Origin: JACVRW01 sp963739095
Lineage (GTDB): Bacteria; Actinomycetota; Thermoleophilia; Solirubrobacterales; Thermoleophilaceae
Length of the DNA: 64,000 nucleotides
Direction: 5' to 3'
Assembly (NCBI GenBank): GCA_963739095.1
Contig: CAVTZF010000018.1
Coordinates: 186,001-250,000, forward strand
Position numbers and translations under genes: made by a program. Below, one piece after another: positions 16,727-25,778 of this stretch. Below the pieces are notes generated by a model. It ran no database searches. It saw only the letters and a list, made by a program, of their open reading frames with translations, and was not told the DNA's origin. Position 1 is the first letter of the stretch. Every line of letters begins with the position of its first letter.

Positions 16727-16927
16727 ATGGGTAACGCAATCCTGCAGCAGCCCCCCGCCGTCGTGCTCCGCTCCCAATACGACTGGCTGCGGACGCTGCT
16801 CGTCGTCGCACTGATCGCAGTGGTCGGACTGGCCGTGTCTGTCGCGATCGTGGCGAGCGACGGCGACAACTCCGTTAGCCCCGTGGCACCCTCCGAAGGC
16901 ACGCCTCTCGTGATTCCTCACAAGTGA
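16727..16927 (+). CDS. Small single-pass membrane protein, unknown
   Basis: The 66-residue product begins at ATG 16727 with a perfect AGGAGG six bases upstream (16715-16720), which decides the start over longer frames. A hydrophobic segment (LLVVALIAVVGLAVSVAIVA, about residues 24-43) is followed by a short polar tail with Ser/Pro and a final IPHK. It lies 180 bases after the PspC gene on the same strand and could be part of the same envelope-related unit. Function unknown. Confidence 0.7.
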   Translation: MGNAILQQPPAVVLRSQYDWLRTLLVVALIAVVGLAVSVAIVASDGDNSVSPVAPSEGTPLVIPHK

Positions 16928-16994
16928 CGGGCGCGCCTTGGGGCTACGCGGGGCCACTCGCGCGCCGGACTCGGCGCGCGAGCGGACCCCGCGC

Positions 16995-19121
16995 CTACTT
17001 CTTCTTCGGAGCGCTGAGCGTGATCGACCGGCCGATCGTCTGCGGAGCGGCTGAGCCGGCGCTCACCTTGAGCGAGACCTTCGCCTTGAGCTTGCCCTTC
17101 TTGAACAGGGTGCGGCCCTTGCGGCTGAGCTTCACGCTGACCTTCTTGGCGCTGCCCGGGGCGATCCCGGAGAACGTCGCCGATCCCACCTTGATCCACT
17201 TGGCTGCTGCCCTGGCCTTCCCCGCCTTCCCCGCCTTCTTTGCGGGAGCCTTCGCCAGGAGTGAGATCGAGCCCTTGCACGCGGCCGTGGCCGCCGAGGC
17301 GCAGAACACAGGGACCACGACCTTACGGCCGGAGAGCTTGATCTGCCCCAGGCTGGCGAGCACGATCTTGGGGCCGCCACCGCCGGGCGTCACGGGGGCG
17401 GAACTCCCACCGCCGCCGGTCGCTGCGCCCCCTCCGCCAGGATTCCCGCCGCCGCCCTCACCGCAATAGAGGCGGATGTCGAGGTTCGTCACCGGAGGCG
17501 GAATCGTCATCACATGGGTCTCCGCGAACTCGGCCGAGCGATCGGCGTTGCTCACGCAGCCGTCCTTGCTCGCACGCACCTTGTAGTAGCCGGCAACCAC
17601 GTCCCAGCCGAAGTGACCGTCCGCATCGGTCAGGTCGGAGTTGGTGCGATTCGACGGGGACATGACCGCGCTGCCATCCGGAACGGGGATGAAAGGACCC
17701 GCCGGATTGGCGGACCGGAGGAGCTCCACGGTCGCGCCGGCGACCGGCGCGCCGAGTGAGTCCCTCACGTGCCCGCTCGGGTCGATGTAGAGGCCGAACT
17801 CGACCGTCTCATCGGGGGTCGCACCGGGACAGTCGATGGTGATGCTCACATCCGCATCCCCCACCGCATTCAGCGGCCCGGTCTGCCCCGAGTACTGACC
17901 CGAGCCCGCCGGGCTCTCGCTGAGGCCGCCACTTGCGATGGCCTCACCGTCGAGAGTGATCTCGAAGGTCGCGGTTCCGTTCGGACACCCGCTGGTCGCG
18001 AGTGCCGGGCTCGTTCCCACGAGCACGACCGGGATCCCGCTCATCGCTCTCGCGAATGCTCTCCACCGACGTGCCGGCGGGCGGGGGCTGGGGTCCCGGG
18101 CCCAGGGCAAGGTCCGGAGCCGTGATGTCGGCGCCGGCGATCGTCGCCTGAGTCGACGCCGCCCGGTCGTTCGATCCGGCCGGAGGATGTGCGGTGATCT
18201 CGTACGTCCCGTTCGCCAGACCCGTGGCCCTGTAGCGACCGGTCTGGTCGGTGTTCCGCACCCGGCATTGGCCGCCCGCCTGCGGGCAGATCTCGACGGG
18301 TCCGTTGACCACGTCGCCGCCGCCTGGAGTCAGCGACGTGACCGTCGAGCGCCGGGCCCGAGACCGCAGCGTTTCTCACCTCGAACACATAGCGGCCCAG
18401 CTGCGAGTTCCCGCTACCGAGCATCCCGTGGATGAGACCCGTCGAGGCAGCCGAGTCGAGCAGCGCCAGGGAGCTGAAGGAGCCGGGCTGCATGTGGAGG
18501 TGCTCGCCGTCCCCGCTCGCCCAGCCGACCGCGGCGGGGGTGCCGCCGAAGCCATTTGTGCCGCCGCTCGCACTGCCGGTCTCCCACTGGACCTTGTCGT
18601 AGTTGAAGACGATGTCGAAGTCACCCTCCGTGCCCTCTTGGATCAACAGCAGCTGAAAGCTGTTCTTCTTGTCCACGCTGCGCGGCGAAGTAGCCGACGT
18701 CGACCCAATTGACACAGAAAGCCGTCCGTCCGCCCACCGTGACGTTGCCGTAGGTCACCAGACCCGACCCCGCTCCGCGGGTGTCGACGTCGGCGAGGAA
18801 GGGAGCGATCATCGGGACGCCGGAGATGGTGAAGTCGAAGGGTGTGAACTGACTCAGCGGCTCGTCGAACGTCACGTTTCCGTTGTTGTTGACGAAGAGG
18901 CTCGAGTACTCGTTGCCGTAGAAGTCAAGGACGAACGGCAACGGCACCGCGCCGGTGGAGCCGTCGTCGTTAGCCGCCAACGTGTTGGTTGCGCACCCAG
19001 CCAGCGGCTGCACGGCGTTCGGCCCCTCAGCAGCGGCCGGTCCCACAGCCGCCGCAAGGCAGCCGGCGATCATCAGGCAGAGCGCGACGACAAGTCGCGC
19101 GAGTGACTTGCGAATCCTCAC
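16995..19121 (-). pseudogene. NIDO-domain surface protein, split by three frameshifts
   Basis: One protein is legible across four successive frames: N-terminus from GTG 19121 to ~18680 (signal sequence, then GNEYSSLFVNNNGNVTF and FCVNWVDVGYFA), ~18680 to ~18350 (KKNSFQLLLIQEG, GRYVFEVRNA), ~18350 to ~18055 (VEICPQAGGQC, GTYEITAHPPAGS), and ~18055 to 16995 (cysteine-bearing Ig-like part, a second repeat region, a Gly-rich linker, and a Lys-rich C-terminal domain ending in LSAPKKK). The first half is a nidogen-like (NIDO) extracellular domain with a carboxypeptidase-regulatory-like domain behind it. Each frame change needs one gained or lost base and I see no in-frame stop inside the homologous parts. 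Decay and sequencing error are both possible. Confidence 0.7.
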
Positions 19122-19312
19122 TGGGTACAGCTCCCTCTCTCTGGTGTCGAAGCGAACCTCGAGACGGGTGCTCTCAGCGGCACTCCCCGTCCTCAATGGG
19201 ATTCGCTTTGACCATTCACCGTAAACCGGCATGCCGATGCGGGCAAGGACGAAAAACAGGCCCCATCGGGGGAGGAACGGGCTCGCCGCGATGGGACGGC
19301 GAGCGCCGGGAT

Positions 19313-20065
19313 CTACCCCCGCGCGACCACCAATCTCAACCCGACGTCGTACTCGTCGAGCTCGCGCAGCTCCCCGTGGCGCTCGTCCCAGCTCCCGTCC
19401 TCGAGGTCACGCCGCAACGCCGTCACGACCCGCTGCACGACCGCGGCCGGCATTCGCGCGAAGCCCGACGTGTTCGCCCGCGCCTGCTCGTCCAGCACCC
19501 GCTCGGGATGTGCCCAGAAGGAGCCGAGCATCCAGTCGGTCGTGTCGCGCGGCAGGGGCAGCGGCTGCACGTCCACGTCGCCTCCGAGCCAGTCGGCCAG
19601 CGTCTCGGGCGCCGGGAAGATCCGCTGGTCGAGCTCCGCGACCTCGGGCAGGTAATCCGCCATCAGCCACATCCGCCCGCTCACGCGCGCGTCGTAGGTG
19701 AGGATCACGACGCGGTCGCGTGCCACGCGCCGCAGCTCGCGCACGCCGCGCTCCTGCGCGGAATCCCAGTGGTGCAGCGTGAGGATCGCCGTCGCCGCGT
19801 CGACGCTGTCGTCGCGCAGCGGCAGGTCGTGCGCCGCCGCGCGGATCGCCGGCACGCGCTCGGGCGGCCGCTGCGCGGCCATCACGTCGCTCGGCTCGAC
19901 GGCGATCACGTGGCGATCGTCCGGCTCGTACGAGCCGGTGCCCGCGCCCACGTTCACGACGCTGCGCGCGTCGCCGAGCGCCTCGTGAATCCGTGCGGCG
20001 ATGCGCGGGTCCTCTCGGCGGGTGCCCGCGTAGCTGCGGCCGATCGTCTCGTAGCGATCGCTCAC
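19313..20065 (-). CDS. Class I SAM-dependent methyltransferase
   Basis: The 250-residue product has the SAM loop VVNVGAGTGSYEP, an acidic motif VIAVEPSD, and the motif-III region DDSVDAATAILTLHHW. The substrate is unknown. Start GTG 20065 overlaps the stop of the lytic transglycosylase gene as GTGA, so both are translated together. The C-terminal tail (RELDEYDVGLRLV) is exactly duplicated at DNA level at 15423-15465. Length is normal for a small-molecule methyltransferase. Confidence 0.85.
   Translation of the reverse strand: MSDRYETIGRSYAGTRREDPRIAARIHEALGDARSVVNVGAGTGSYEPDDRHVIAVEPSDVMAAQRPPERVPAIRAAAHDLPLRDDSVDAATAILTLHHWDSAQERGVRELRRVARDRVVILTYDARVSGRMWLMADYLPEVAELDQRIFPAPETLADWLGGDVDVQPLPLPRDTTDWMLGSFWAHPERVLDEQARANTSGFARMPAAVVQRVVTALRRDLEDGSWDERHGELRELDEYDVGLRLVVARG
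19329..19371 (-). repeat. 43-bp exact repeat, copy within methyltransferase
   Basis: Identical to 15423-15465. Here it forms the functional 3' end of the methyltransferase gene. Confidence 0.85.
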
Positions 20066-20955
20066 CGCTGGTCGTGCCCGGGTCCGGTGAGGCGCTTGAC
20101 GCCGTCGGGGGTGAGCACGTAGACCTGCCACGCGTAGAAGGTGAGGAACGCCGACTCGTCGATCCGCATGCGGCGCGCGAAGCGCCGGATCGCGCGGACG
20201 TACGAAGTCGAGGGGTTGTAGGCGAACAGCGCGCCGTCGAGATCACGCGGGGCACCCGCCTGGTGGAGGTAGTTGGCGGCGGCGAGGATGGCGTCGCGCG
20301 GATCGTCGATGTCGCCGCCCATGCCGTACTCCTGCCACGTCGCCGGCAGGAACTGCATCGGGCCACGGGCGCCGGCCTCGCTCGCGCTGCGCACGCGCCC
20401 GAACGCGGACTCCACGAAGTTGATCGACGCGAGAATCGACCAGTGGATGCCGAAGCGCCGCTGCGCCGCCCCGTAGTGGCTGCGCAGCTCGGCGGCAGGC
20501 GCTGCCTCGGCCACCCTCACGGGAGGCAGTCGCCCGGGCGAGCGCGGGATCTGCTCGAGCCGGCGCCGGCCGATGATCGTGTCGCGCGCCTCTTCGCGCA
20601 GCTCGCGCGGGAGCCGGGCGAGCGTCGAGTCGCCGAGGGACCGGCGGGTCGTCATCAGGCGCAGCATCCGCTGGTTGTGGAGGGCCAGATTGGTGACGTC
20701 GCGCGGAACGGCGCCCGCGCCGCCCCATTGCCCCAGTGCCTCGCGCAGGCGGCGCGTCGTGCCGGTGAACGTCTCGGCGAGCCGCGACGGGTCGCGCGGC
20801 AGTGGCGCGTCCGGCTCCGGCAGCGGCTCGGGCTCGGGCTGCTGCCGCGCTGCCGCCGTGCGCCCTGCACGCTCGTCCGAGTCGTCGTCCGCACAGGCGA
20901 CCGCCAGCACGGCCGCGGCCGCAACGACCACCAGCACGGCGATCAGACGTCCCAC
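20062..20955 (-). CDS. Lytic murein transglycosylase lipoprotein (SLT domain)
   Basis: The 297-residue product begins with a hydrophobic signal ending in the lipobox LAVAC, then an acidic/Pro-rich linker and an SLT goose-type domain: HWSILASINFVESAFGRVRSASEAGARGPMQFLPATWQEYG, with the catalytic Glu in FVES. It would cleave peptidoglycan glycosidic bonds outside the membrane. I chose GTG 20955 (VGRLIAVLVVV) since an earlier in-frame start at 21036 would overlap the oxidoreductase gene. It is the middle gene of a minus-strand run: quinone oxidoreductase, transglycosylase, methyltransferase. Confidence 0.88.
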   Translation of the reverse strand: MGRLIAVLVVVAAAAVLAVACADDDSDERAGRTAAARQQPEPEPLPEPDAPLPRDPSRLAETFTGTTRRLREALGQWGGAGAVPRDVTNLALHNQRMLRLMTTRRSLGDSTLARLPRELREEARDTIIGRRRLEQIPRSPGRLPPVRVAEAAPAAELRSHYGAAQRRFGIHWSILASINFVESAFGRVRSASEAGARGPMQFLPATWQEYGMGGDIDDPRDAILAAANYLHQAGAPRDLDGALFAYNPSTSYVRAIRRFARRMRIDESAFLTFYAWQVYVLTPDGVKRLTGPGHDQR

Positions 20956-20965
20956 GCGGGCGAGG

Positions 20966-21931
20966 CTAGCGGCGCGCAGCGACCTCGAGCAGCGTCTTGC
21001 CGACGGTCGCGCGCGACTCGATTGCGGCGTGTGCATCGGCCGCGCGCTCGAGTGGGAAGCGCTGGCCGATGACCGGCCGCAGCCGGCCGGCGGCGGCCTC
21101 GGCGAGGGCGCTCTCGGTCAGCTCGCGCTGCTCCGCGGGCGTCGGGCGTCCGGGCCGCACGAGCTCGATGCCGCGCGCCTCGGCGTCCTCCTCGGACACC
21201 TGCGCCCACTCGCCGCTGGCGAGACCGAAGCTCACCATCCGCCCGCCCGCTGCGAGCAGCCCGAGTGCGGCCCGCGCGACGTCGCCGCCGACCCCGTCGA
21301 AAACGACGTCGACCGCGCCGCACGCCTCGCGGACGCGCTCAGGCCAGTCCGGCTCGCGGTAGTCGACCGCCACGCGTGCGCCCAGCTCGCGCGCGAGCTC
21401 GAGCTTGCGCTCGCCGCCCGCCGCGGCCACGACCTCGGCGCCCTGCGCGGCGCTGAGCTGCACGAGCAGGCTGCCGACGCCGCCGGCGGCGGCCTCCACC
21501 AGCACGCGCTCGCCGGCCTGCGGAGCCGCCGCGCGCACGAGCGAGACCGCCGTGCGGCCGTCCGCGAGCAGCGCCAGCGCCACGTCGAGGCCGAGGCCGT
21601 CGGGCACCGCGATCACGCCCGCCGCATCAACCACCGCCCGCTCCGCGTAGCCCCCCGAGCCGCCCATGCTGCTCACGACGCGGCGGCCGGCGAGCTCCTG
21701 ATCCACTCCCGGCCCGATCGCCGCCACCGTCCCACCAACCCCGTTGCCCGGGATCGCCGGCAGCTCGAGCGCGAACGGAGCGCTGCCGGCGCGCAGCTGC
21801 GTCTCGACGAAGGTGATGTTCGCGAGCTCCACCTCGATCAGCACCTGACCCGGCCCGGCGACCGGATCAGGCGCCTCGCCCGCCACGAGCACCTCCGGCC
21901 CGCCCGTCTGCCTCATCCACACCGCCCGCAC
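20966..21931 (-). CDS. Quinone oxidoreductase-like zinc-independent MDR enzyme
   Basis: The ~321-residue medium-chain dehydrogenase/reductase has the NADPH-binding motif AAAGGVGSLLVQLSAAQGAEV and the fold landmarks PGNGVGGTVAAIG and GGRMVSFGLASG. The zinc-binding cysteines and histidine of alcohol dehydrogenases are absent, as in the Qor/zeta-crystallin group. The start is most likely GTG 21931 (VRAVWMRQTGGPEVL); an in-frame start at 21958 is possible. It ends 10 bases before the transglycosylase start. Confidence 0.87.
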   Translation of the reverse strand: MRAVWMRQTGGPEVLVAGEAPDPVAGPGQVLIEVELANITFVETQLRAGSAPFALELPAIPGNGVGGTVAAIGPGVDQELAGRRVVSSMGGSGGYAERAVVDAAGVIAVPDGLGLDVALALLADGRTAVSLVRAAAPQAGERVLVEAAAGGVGSLLVQLSAAQGAEVVAAAGGERKLELARELGARVAVDYREPDWPERVREACGAVDVVFDGVGGDVARAALGLLAAGGRMVSFGLASGEWAQVSEEDAEARGIELVRPGRPTPAEQRELTESALAEAAAGRLRPVIGQRFPLERAADAHAAIESRATVGKTLLEVAARR

Positions 21932-21978
21932 CGGGGCAGCGTAGGACCTCAAGCGCACTCGAGGTCAAGCGAACGGAT

Positions 21979-23532
21979 TCAGGCGAGTGCGGCCGTCGGC
22001 TCGGGAGCGTCGTCCGCGTAGTGCATCCGGCGCAGAACGAGGAAGGCCACGATCGCGGCGATCAGCAGCACGCCTCCGGCCGCCCAGTAGGCCGCGGAGA
22101 TGCCGTCGACGATGGCGTTCTGCGAGCCGTCGGCCACCTGCTGCGCCTCTGCCGGGGACAACCCGCGCGTGATCTCGGCCTGGCCGGCGGGGTCCTCGGC
22201 GAGGATGCGCTCGGCACTGTCGACCTGCGACTCGGACTCCCCCAGTCCGAGCAGCAGGTCACTCAGCTGGTCGTTCTGGATGTTGGCGACGAGCGTGCCG
22301 AGCAGCGCGATCCCCATCGTGCCGCCCACCTGCCGGACCGTCTGAATGGTCCCCGAGGCCTGGCCGCGCAGCTTGAGCGGCGCGGAGCTCATTGCGTCGG
22401 TGTTGGTCGGGCTCATCACGAGACCGATGCCGGCGCCGATCAGGACGTAGCCCGGGACGAGCAGCCAATATTCGAGCTCGCTGAGCAGCGCGGCCGTGAT
22501 GGCGAACCCGATCGCCGCAGTGAGCGTTCCGGCCGTGGCAAGCGCGCGCGGGCCCGCCCTGTCGTAGATCCTGCCGGCCATGGGCGCCGCCACGAGCAGC
22601 GGCAGCGTGACGGGCAGCAGGCCGAGGCCGGCCTCGATCGGGGTGAAGCCGAGGATGTCCTGCGTGAAGATCGCCCCGAAGATCGTGAGGCCCATGAGCG
22701 CGAACTGGGCGAAGAAGAGGACGGTCGTGTCGCCCCTGAAGTTCCTGACGCCGAACAGACGCAGCTCCACGAGTGGGCTGTCGGTCCTGCGCTCGATCAA
22801 CCCGAACGCCACAAGCAGGGCGGCACCCACCCCGAGCGCCGCGATCGTCTTGGCCGAGCCCCAGCCCCAGTTGCTCGCCTCCATGAAGCCCAGCACGAGC
22901 AGCGTGAGGCCCGGCACCAGCGTCACCAGCCCGAGCTTGTCGAATCGTTGACCGCCCTCGACTCGCCCGTCGGGCTTCGTCCACAGCACCATCGCGATCG
23001 TCGCGAGGCCGACCGGCAGGTTGACCCAGAAGACCCAGCGCCAATCGAGCGACTCGGTCAACAAACCGCCGATCAGCGGGCCAAGTGAGAGGAAGATCAT
23101 CGAGATCCCCGCGTAGATCCCCATCGCCTTGCCTCGCTCGTCGACCCCGAACGTGTTGACGACGATCGTGGCGGTCGGCGGGATCATCAGCGCGGCGCCG
23201 ATCCCCTGGAGGGCGCGCGAGCTGATCAGCCACGCGTCCGACTGTGCCAGGCCGCACATCGCCGAGAAGAAGACGAACATGGCGACCCCGGCGATCATCA
23301 CGTGGACCCGGTTGAACATGTCCGAGAGGCGACCGGCCACTGCGACGAACGCGGCCAGGGCGAGCAGGTAGGCGTTCACCACCCACTGCAGCTCGGTCTG
23401 GCTCAGGTCGAGATCGGCCTGGATCGACGGCAGTGCGACGCTCACCACCGTCGTGTCGAGCATCATCATCGAGAGGGTCCCCGTCATCGCGGCGAGGATC
23501 CACCAGCGGCGACTGCCGCCGTCCAGGGCCAT
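21979..23532 (-). CDS. DHA2-family MFS exporter (EmrB/QacA type, 14 membrane segments)
   Basis: The 517-residue product has the DHA2 opening MMMLDTTVVSVALPSIQADLDLSQTELQWVVNAYLLALAAF, the motif-A-like loop GRLSDMFNRVHV, and motif C-like GPLIGGLLTESLDWRWVFWVNLPVG. It is a proton-driven drug or metabolite exporter; the substrate is unknown. ATG 23532 is used because the family start falls there. No regulator is directly adjacent. It is divergent from the cupin gene. Confidence 0.92.
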   Translation of the reverse strand: MALDGGSRRWWILAAMTGTLSMMMLDTTVVSVALPSIQADLDLSQTELQWVVNAYLLALAAFVAVAGRLSDMFNRVHVMIAGVAMFVFFSAMCGLAQSDAWLISSRALQGIGAALMIPPTATIVVNTFGVDERGKAMGIYAGISMIFLSLGPLIGGLLTESLDWRWVFWVNLPVGLATIAMVLWTKPDGRVEGGQRFDKLGLVTLVPGLTLLVLGFMEASNWGWGSAKTIAALGVGAALLVAFGLIERRTDSPLVELRLFGVRNFRGDTTVLFFAQFALMGLTIFGAIFTQDILGFTPIEAGLGLLPVTLPLLVAAPMAGRIYDRAGPRALATAGTLTAAIGFAITAALLSELEYWLLVPGYVLIGAGIGLVMSPTNTDAMSSAPLKLRGQASGTIQTVRQVGGTMGIALLGTLVANIQNDQLSDLLLGLGESESQVDSAERILAEDPAGQAEITRGLSPAEAQQVADGSQNAIVDGISAAYWAAGGVLLIAAIVAFLVLRRMHYADDAPEPTAALA

Positions 23533-23590
23533 GCGCGCAGATTCTGACGCAGTCACCGCGCGCCTGCAGGCGCGCTGCAAGACTGCCGCC

Positions 23591-23941
23591 ATGGACCTCA
23601 CCCTCCTCCCCCTGGACGAGCCCACCGAGACGCGGGAGTTCGAAAAAGGGCGCTTCGAGGTCTACGCCGTCGGCCCGATGACGCTGGGGCGCGCCACCTA
23701 CGAGCCCGGCTGGAAGTGGTCCGAGCACGTCGGCGCGGCGAGCGGCGAGGCGCTCTGCCAGGTCGAGCACGTCGGGCTGGTGCTGAGCGGCGCCGCGGCG
23801 GTGAAGATGGCGGACGGCACGGAGCGGGTGATGAACGCCGGCGAGTTCTTCTACGTGCCGGCCGGGCACGACTCGTGGGTCGTCGGCGACGAGCCCTACG
23901 TCTCGCTTCACATCATGGGCAGCGAGAGCTACGCCGCCTGA
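23591..23941 (+). CDS. Cupin-domain protein
   Basis: The 116-residue product has a single cupin barrel: EPGWKWSEHV as cupin motif 1 and GEFFYVPAGHDSWVVGDEPYVSLHIM as motif 2, with an intervening HVGLVLSGAAAVKMADGTE strand pair. Metal ligands are plausible (His in SEH and AGHD) but not certain. Function is unknown; such single cupins are often sensors or small enzymes. Its last 13 bases overlap the stop region of the convergent nitronate monooxygenase gene. Confidence 0.8.
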   Translation: MDLTLLPLDEPTETREFEKGRFEVYAVGPMTLGRATYEPGWKWSEHVGAASGEALCQVEHVGLVLSGAAAVKMADGTERVMNAGEFFYVPAGHDSWVVGDEPYVSLHIMGSESYAA

Positions 23942-24939
23942 CCGGCGAGCTCGCGGACGAGCTGCGCGGCCGGTAGCTCGCGCGTCATCCGGTAGGCCTG
24001 ACCGGCCCACAGGTGCAGGCCGTCGGGATCGCCCGCCGCGCGCGCGGCGGCCCGCAGCGGGGCGGTCAGGTAGTGCACCTCGGGGTAGGCGAGCGGCGCC
24101 GTCTCCTCGTGGTCCCGGATGAAGCGATTCTCGATCCCGCGCGCGGGGCGGCCGGTGAACGCGCGCGTCAGCACGGTCCGCGCGTCGCCGCGCAGCGCGC
24201 GCCGGTGCGCGTCCGCCGTGGCCGCCTCCGGGGTGAGCATGAACGCCGTGCCGAGCTGAGCCGCGCTGGCGCCCGCCGCCAGCACCGCCTCGACGGAGGC
24301 TCGATCGGCGATGCCCCCGGTCGCGACGAGCGGCAGCTCGGTCTCCTCGTGCACCAGCCGGAGCAAGGCGAGCAGGCCGAGATCGCCCGGCCGGCTCGGG
24401 TCGAAGGAGCCGCGGTGCCCGCCCGCCTCGACGCCCTGGACGACGAGGGCGTCCGTCCCAGCCCGGGTCGCCGCGGCGGCCTCCTCGGGAGTCGTGACGG
24501 TCACCCAGGTGGCGCAGCCCGCCTCGCGCAGCCGCCGGAGCACGGCCGCGTCGGGGCAGCCGAACGTGAACGAGACGAGCGGGACGCGTTCGGCCACGAG
24601 CAGCGCGAGCTTGTCCTCCCAGCCGTCGTCGTCGTGGCGCGGCACGCCGACCGCAACGCCGCGGCGCTCGGCGTCCCCGCGCAGCCGCTCCGCGTAGCGC
24701 CCGATCTCGCCCGGATCGCCGGGCGCGCCGGGCGGCGCGAACAGGTTGACGCCGAAGGGCCGCCGGCTGAGCGCGCGCAGCGCGGCGAGGTCGGCGCGCA
24801 CCGCATCCACGCCGCGGTAGCCGGCTGCGAGGAAGCCGAGGCCGCCGGCCTCGCCGACGGCGGCCGCGAGCTCCGGAGTCGACGGCCCGCCGCCCATCGG
24901 CGCCTGCACGATCGGGTGCTCGAGGTCGCCCAGGATCAC
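23929..24939 (-). CDS. Nitronate monooxygenase / 2-nitropropane dioxygenase family
   Basis: The 336-residue FMN TIM-barrel protein has VQAPMGGGPSTPELAAAVGEAGGLGFLAAGY at the start, the FMN/active-site segment GVEAGGHRG, the phosphate-binding ATGGIAD and the GASAAQLGTAFMLTPEA block. It oxidises nitronates or acts on related substrates. The start is GTG 24939 overlapping the stop of the upstream rRNA methyltransferase as GTGA; the much longer open frame running to 28113 on this strand is an artefact of the base composition. It is convergent with the cupin gene. Confidence 0.9.
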   Translation of the reverse strand: MILGDLEHPIVQAPMGGGPSTPELAAAVGEAGGLGFLAAGYRGVDAVRADLAALRALSRRPFGVNLFAPPGAPGDPGEIGRYAERLRGDAERRGVAVGVPRHDDDGWEDKLALLVAERVPLVSFTFGCPDAAVLRRLREAGCATWVTVTTPEEAAAATRAGTDALVVQGVEAGGHRGSFDPSRPGDLGLLALLRLVHEETELPLVATGGIADRASVEAVLAAGASAAQLGTAFMLTPEAATADAHRRALRGDARTVLTRAFTGRPARGIENRFIRDHEETAPLAYPEVHYLTAPLRAAARAAGDPDGLHLWAGQAYRMTRELPAAQLVRELAGQAA

Positions 24940-25766
24940 CGCGGCCGCCACCGGCTCACGTTCACCGACGCTCCGACCTCGACGCGCTCGGGCAGCGCCG
25001 CGATGCGGGCGCGCAGCTCCTCGGGATCCGCGTGCAACCCACTGGGGCCCATCATGACGAGCGCCTCCAGGTCGCCGGGGCCGAGCCACATCCGCCACTC
25101 GCGCTCCTCGCTCGACAGCAACTCGAGCCGCGGGCCGAGCTCGCGCTCGAGGCGCTCGGGCTTGCGGCTGTCGATGCTCAGCAATCCGAGCGGGCCCGCC
25201 AGCTCCTCGAGGTGGCGCTGGGTCGGGGTCACGACGACGAGCAGCCCGCCCGGAGCCATGACGCGCGCGATCTCCTCGCCGTTGCGCGGCGCGAAGACAT
25301 TGAGCACGAGTGCCGCCGCCGCGGAGCGCAGCGGCAGCGCTCCCCAGATGTCGCAGCCGACCGCGCCGATGCGCGCATGCGCTCGCGCGGCCCGCTGCAG
25401 CGCGGGGCGCGAGACGTCGAGGGCGATGCCCTGACGCTCCCGCTGCGAGTCGAGCACGCGCGCGAGCTGCCAGCCGATGCCGGCGCCTAGATCGAGCACG
25501 CAGCCGTCGGCGCGCGGATCTGCCGCCTCCACGAGCGCCTCGGCCAGCGGATCGAAATGGCCCGCCCCGAGAAACGCCGCACGCGCCGACACCATCTCGG
25601 CGGTGTCGCCGCTGCCGGCGCGCGGCGCGCCGGGCAGCAGGCTGACGTAGCCCTGGCGCGCGACGTCGAAGGCGTGCCCGGCGTCGCAGCGGACGACGGC
25701 ACCGTCGAGCGCCAGCTCCGCACCGCAGTGCGGGCAGCGCAGGTATTCGAGAACGTCGGCGAGCAC
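24936..25766 (-). CDS. RlmA-type 23S rRNA (guanine-N1)-methyltransferase
   Basis: The 276-residue product carries an N-terminal zinc ribbon (C11, C14, C27, H31 in YLRCPHCGAEL...RCDAGHAFD) followed by ARQGYVSLLPG, the RlmA hallmark. The Rossmann SAM domain has VLDLGAGIGWQ and GIALDVSRPALQRAAR. RlmA-type enzymes methylate G745/G748 of 23S rRNA and can influence macrolide or mycinamicin resistance. Which base is modified here cannot be told. It is coupled to the downstream monooxygenase by a GTGA overlap. Confidence 0.85.
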   Translation of the reverse strand: MLADVLEYLRCPHCGAELALDGAVVRCDAGHAFDVARQGYVSLLPGAPRAGSGDTAEMVSARAAFLGAGHFDPLAEALVEAADPRADGCVLDLGAGIGWQLARVLDSQRERQGIALDVSRPALQRAARAHARIGAVGCDIWGALPLRSAAAALVLNVFAPRNGEEIARVMAPGGLLVVVTPTQRHLEELAGPLGLLSIDSRKPERLERELGPRLELLSSEEREWRMWLGPGDLEALVMMGPSGLHADPEELRARIAALPERVEVGASVNVSRWRPR

Positions 25767-25778
25767 GGCCGCGCCGGC

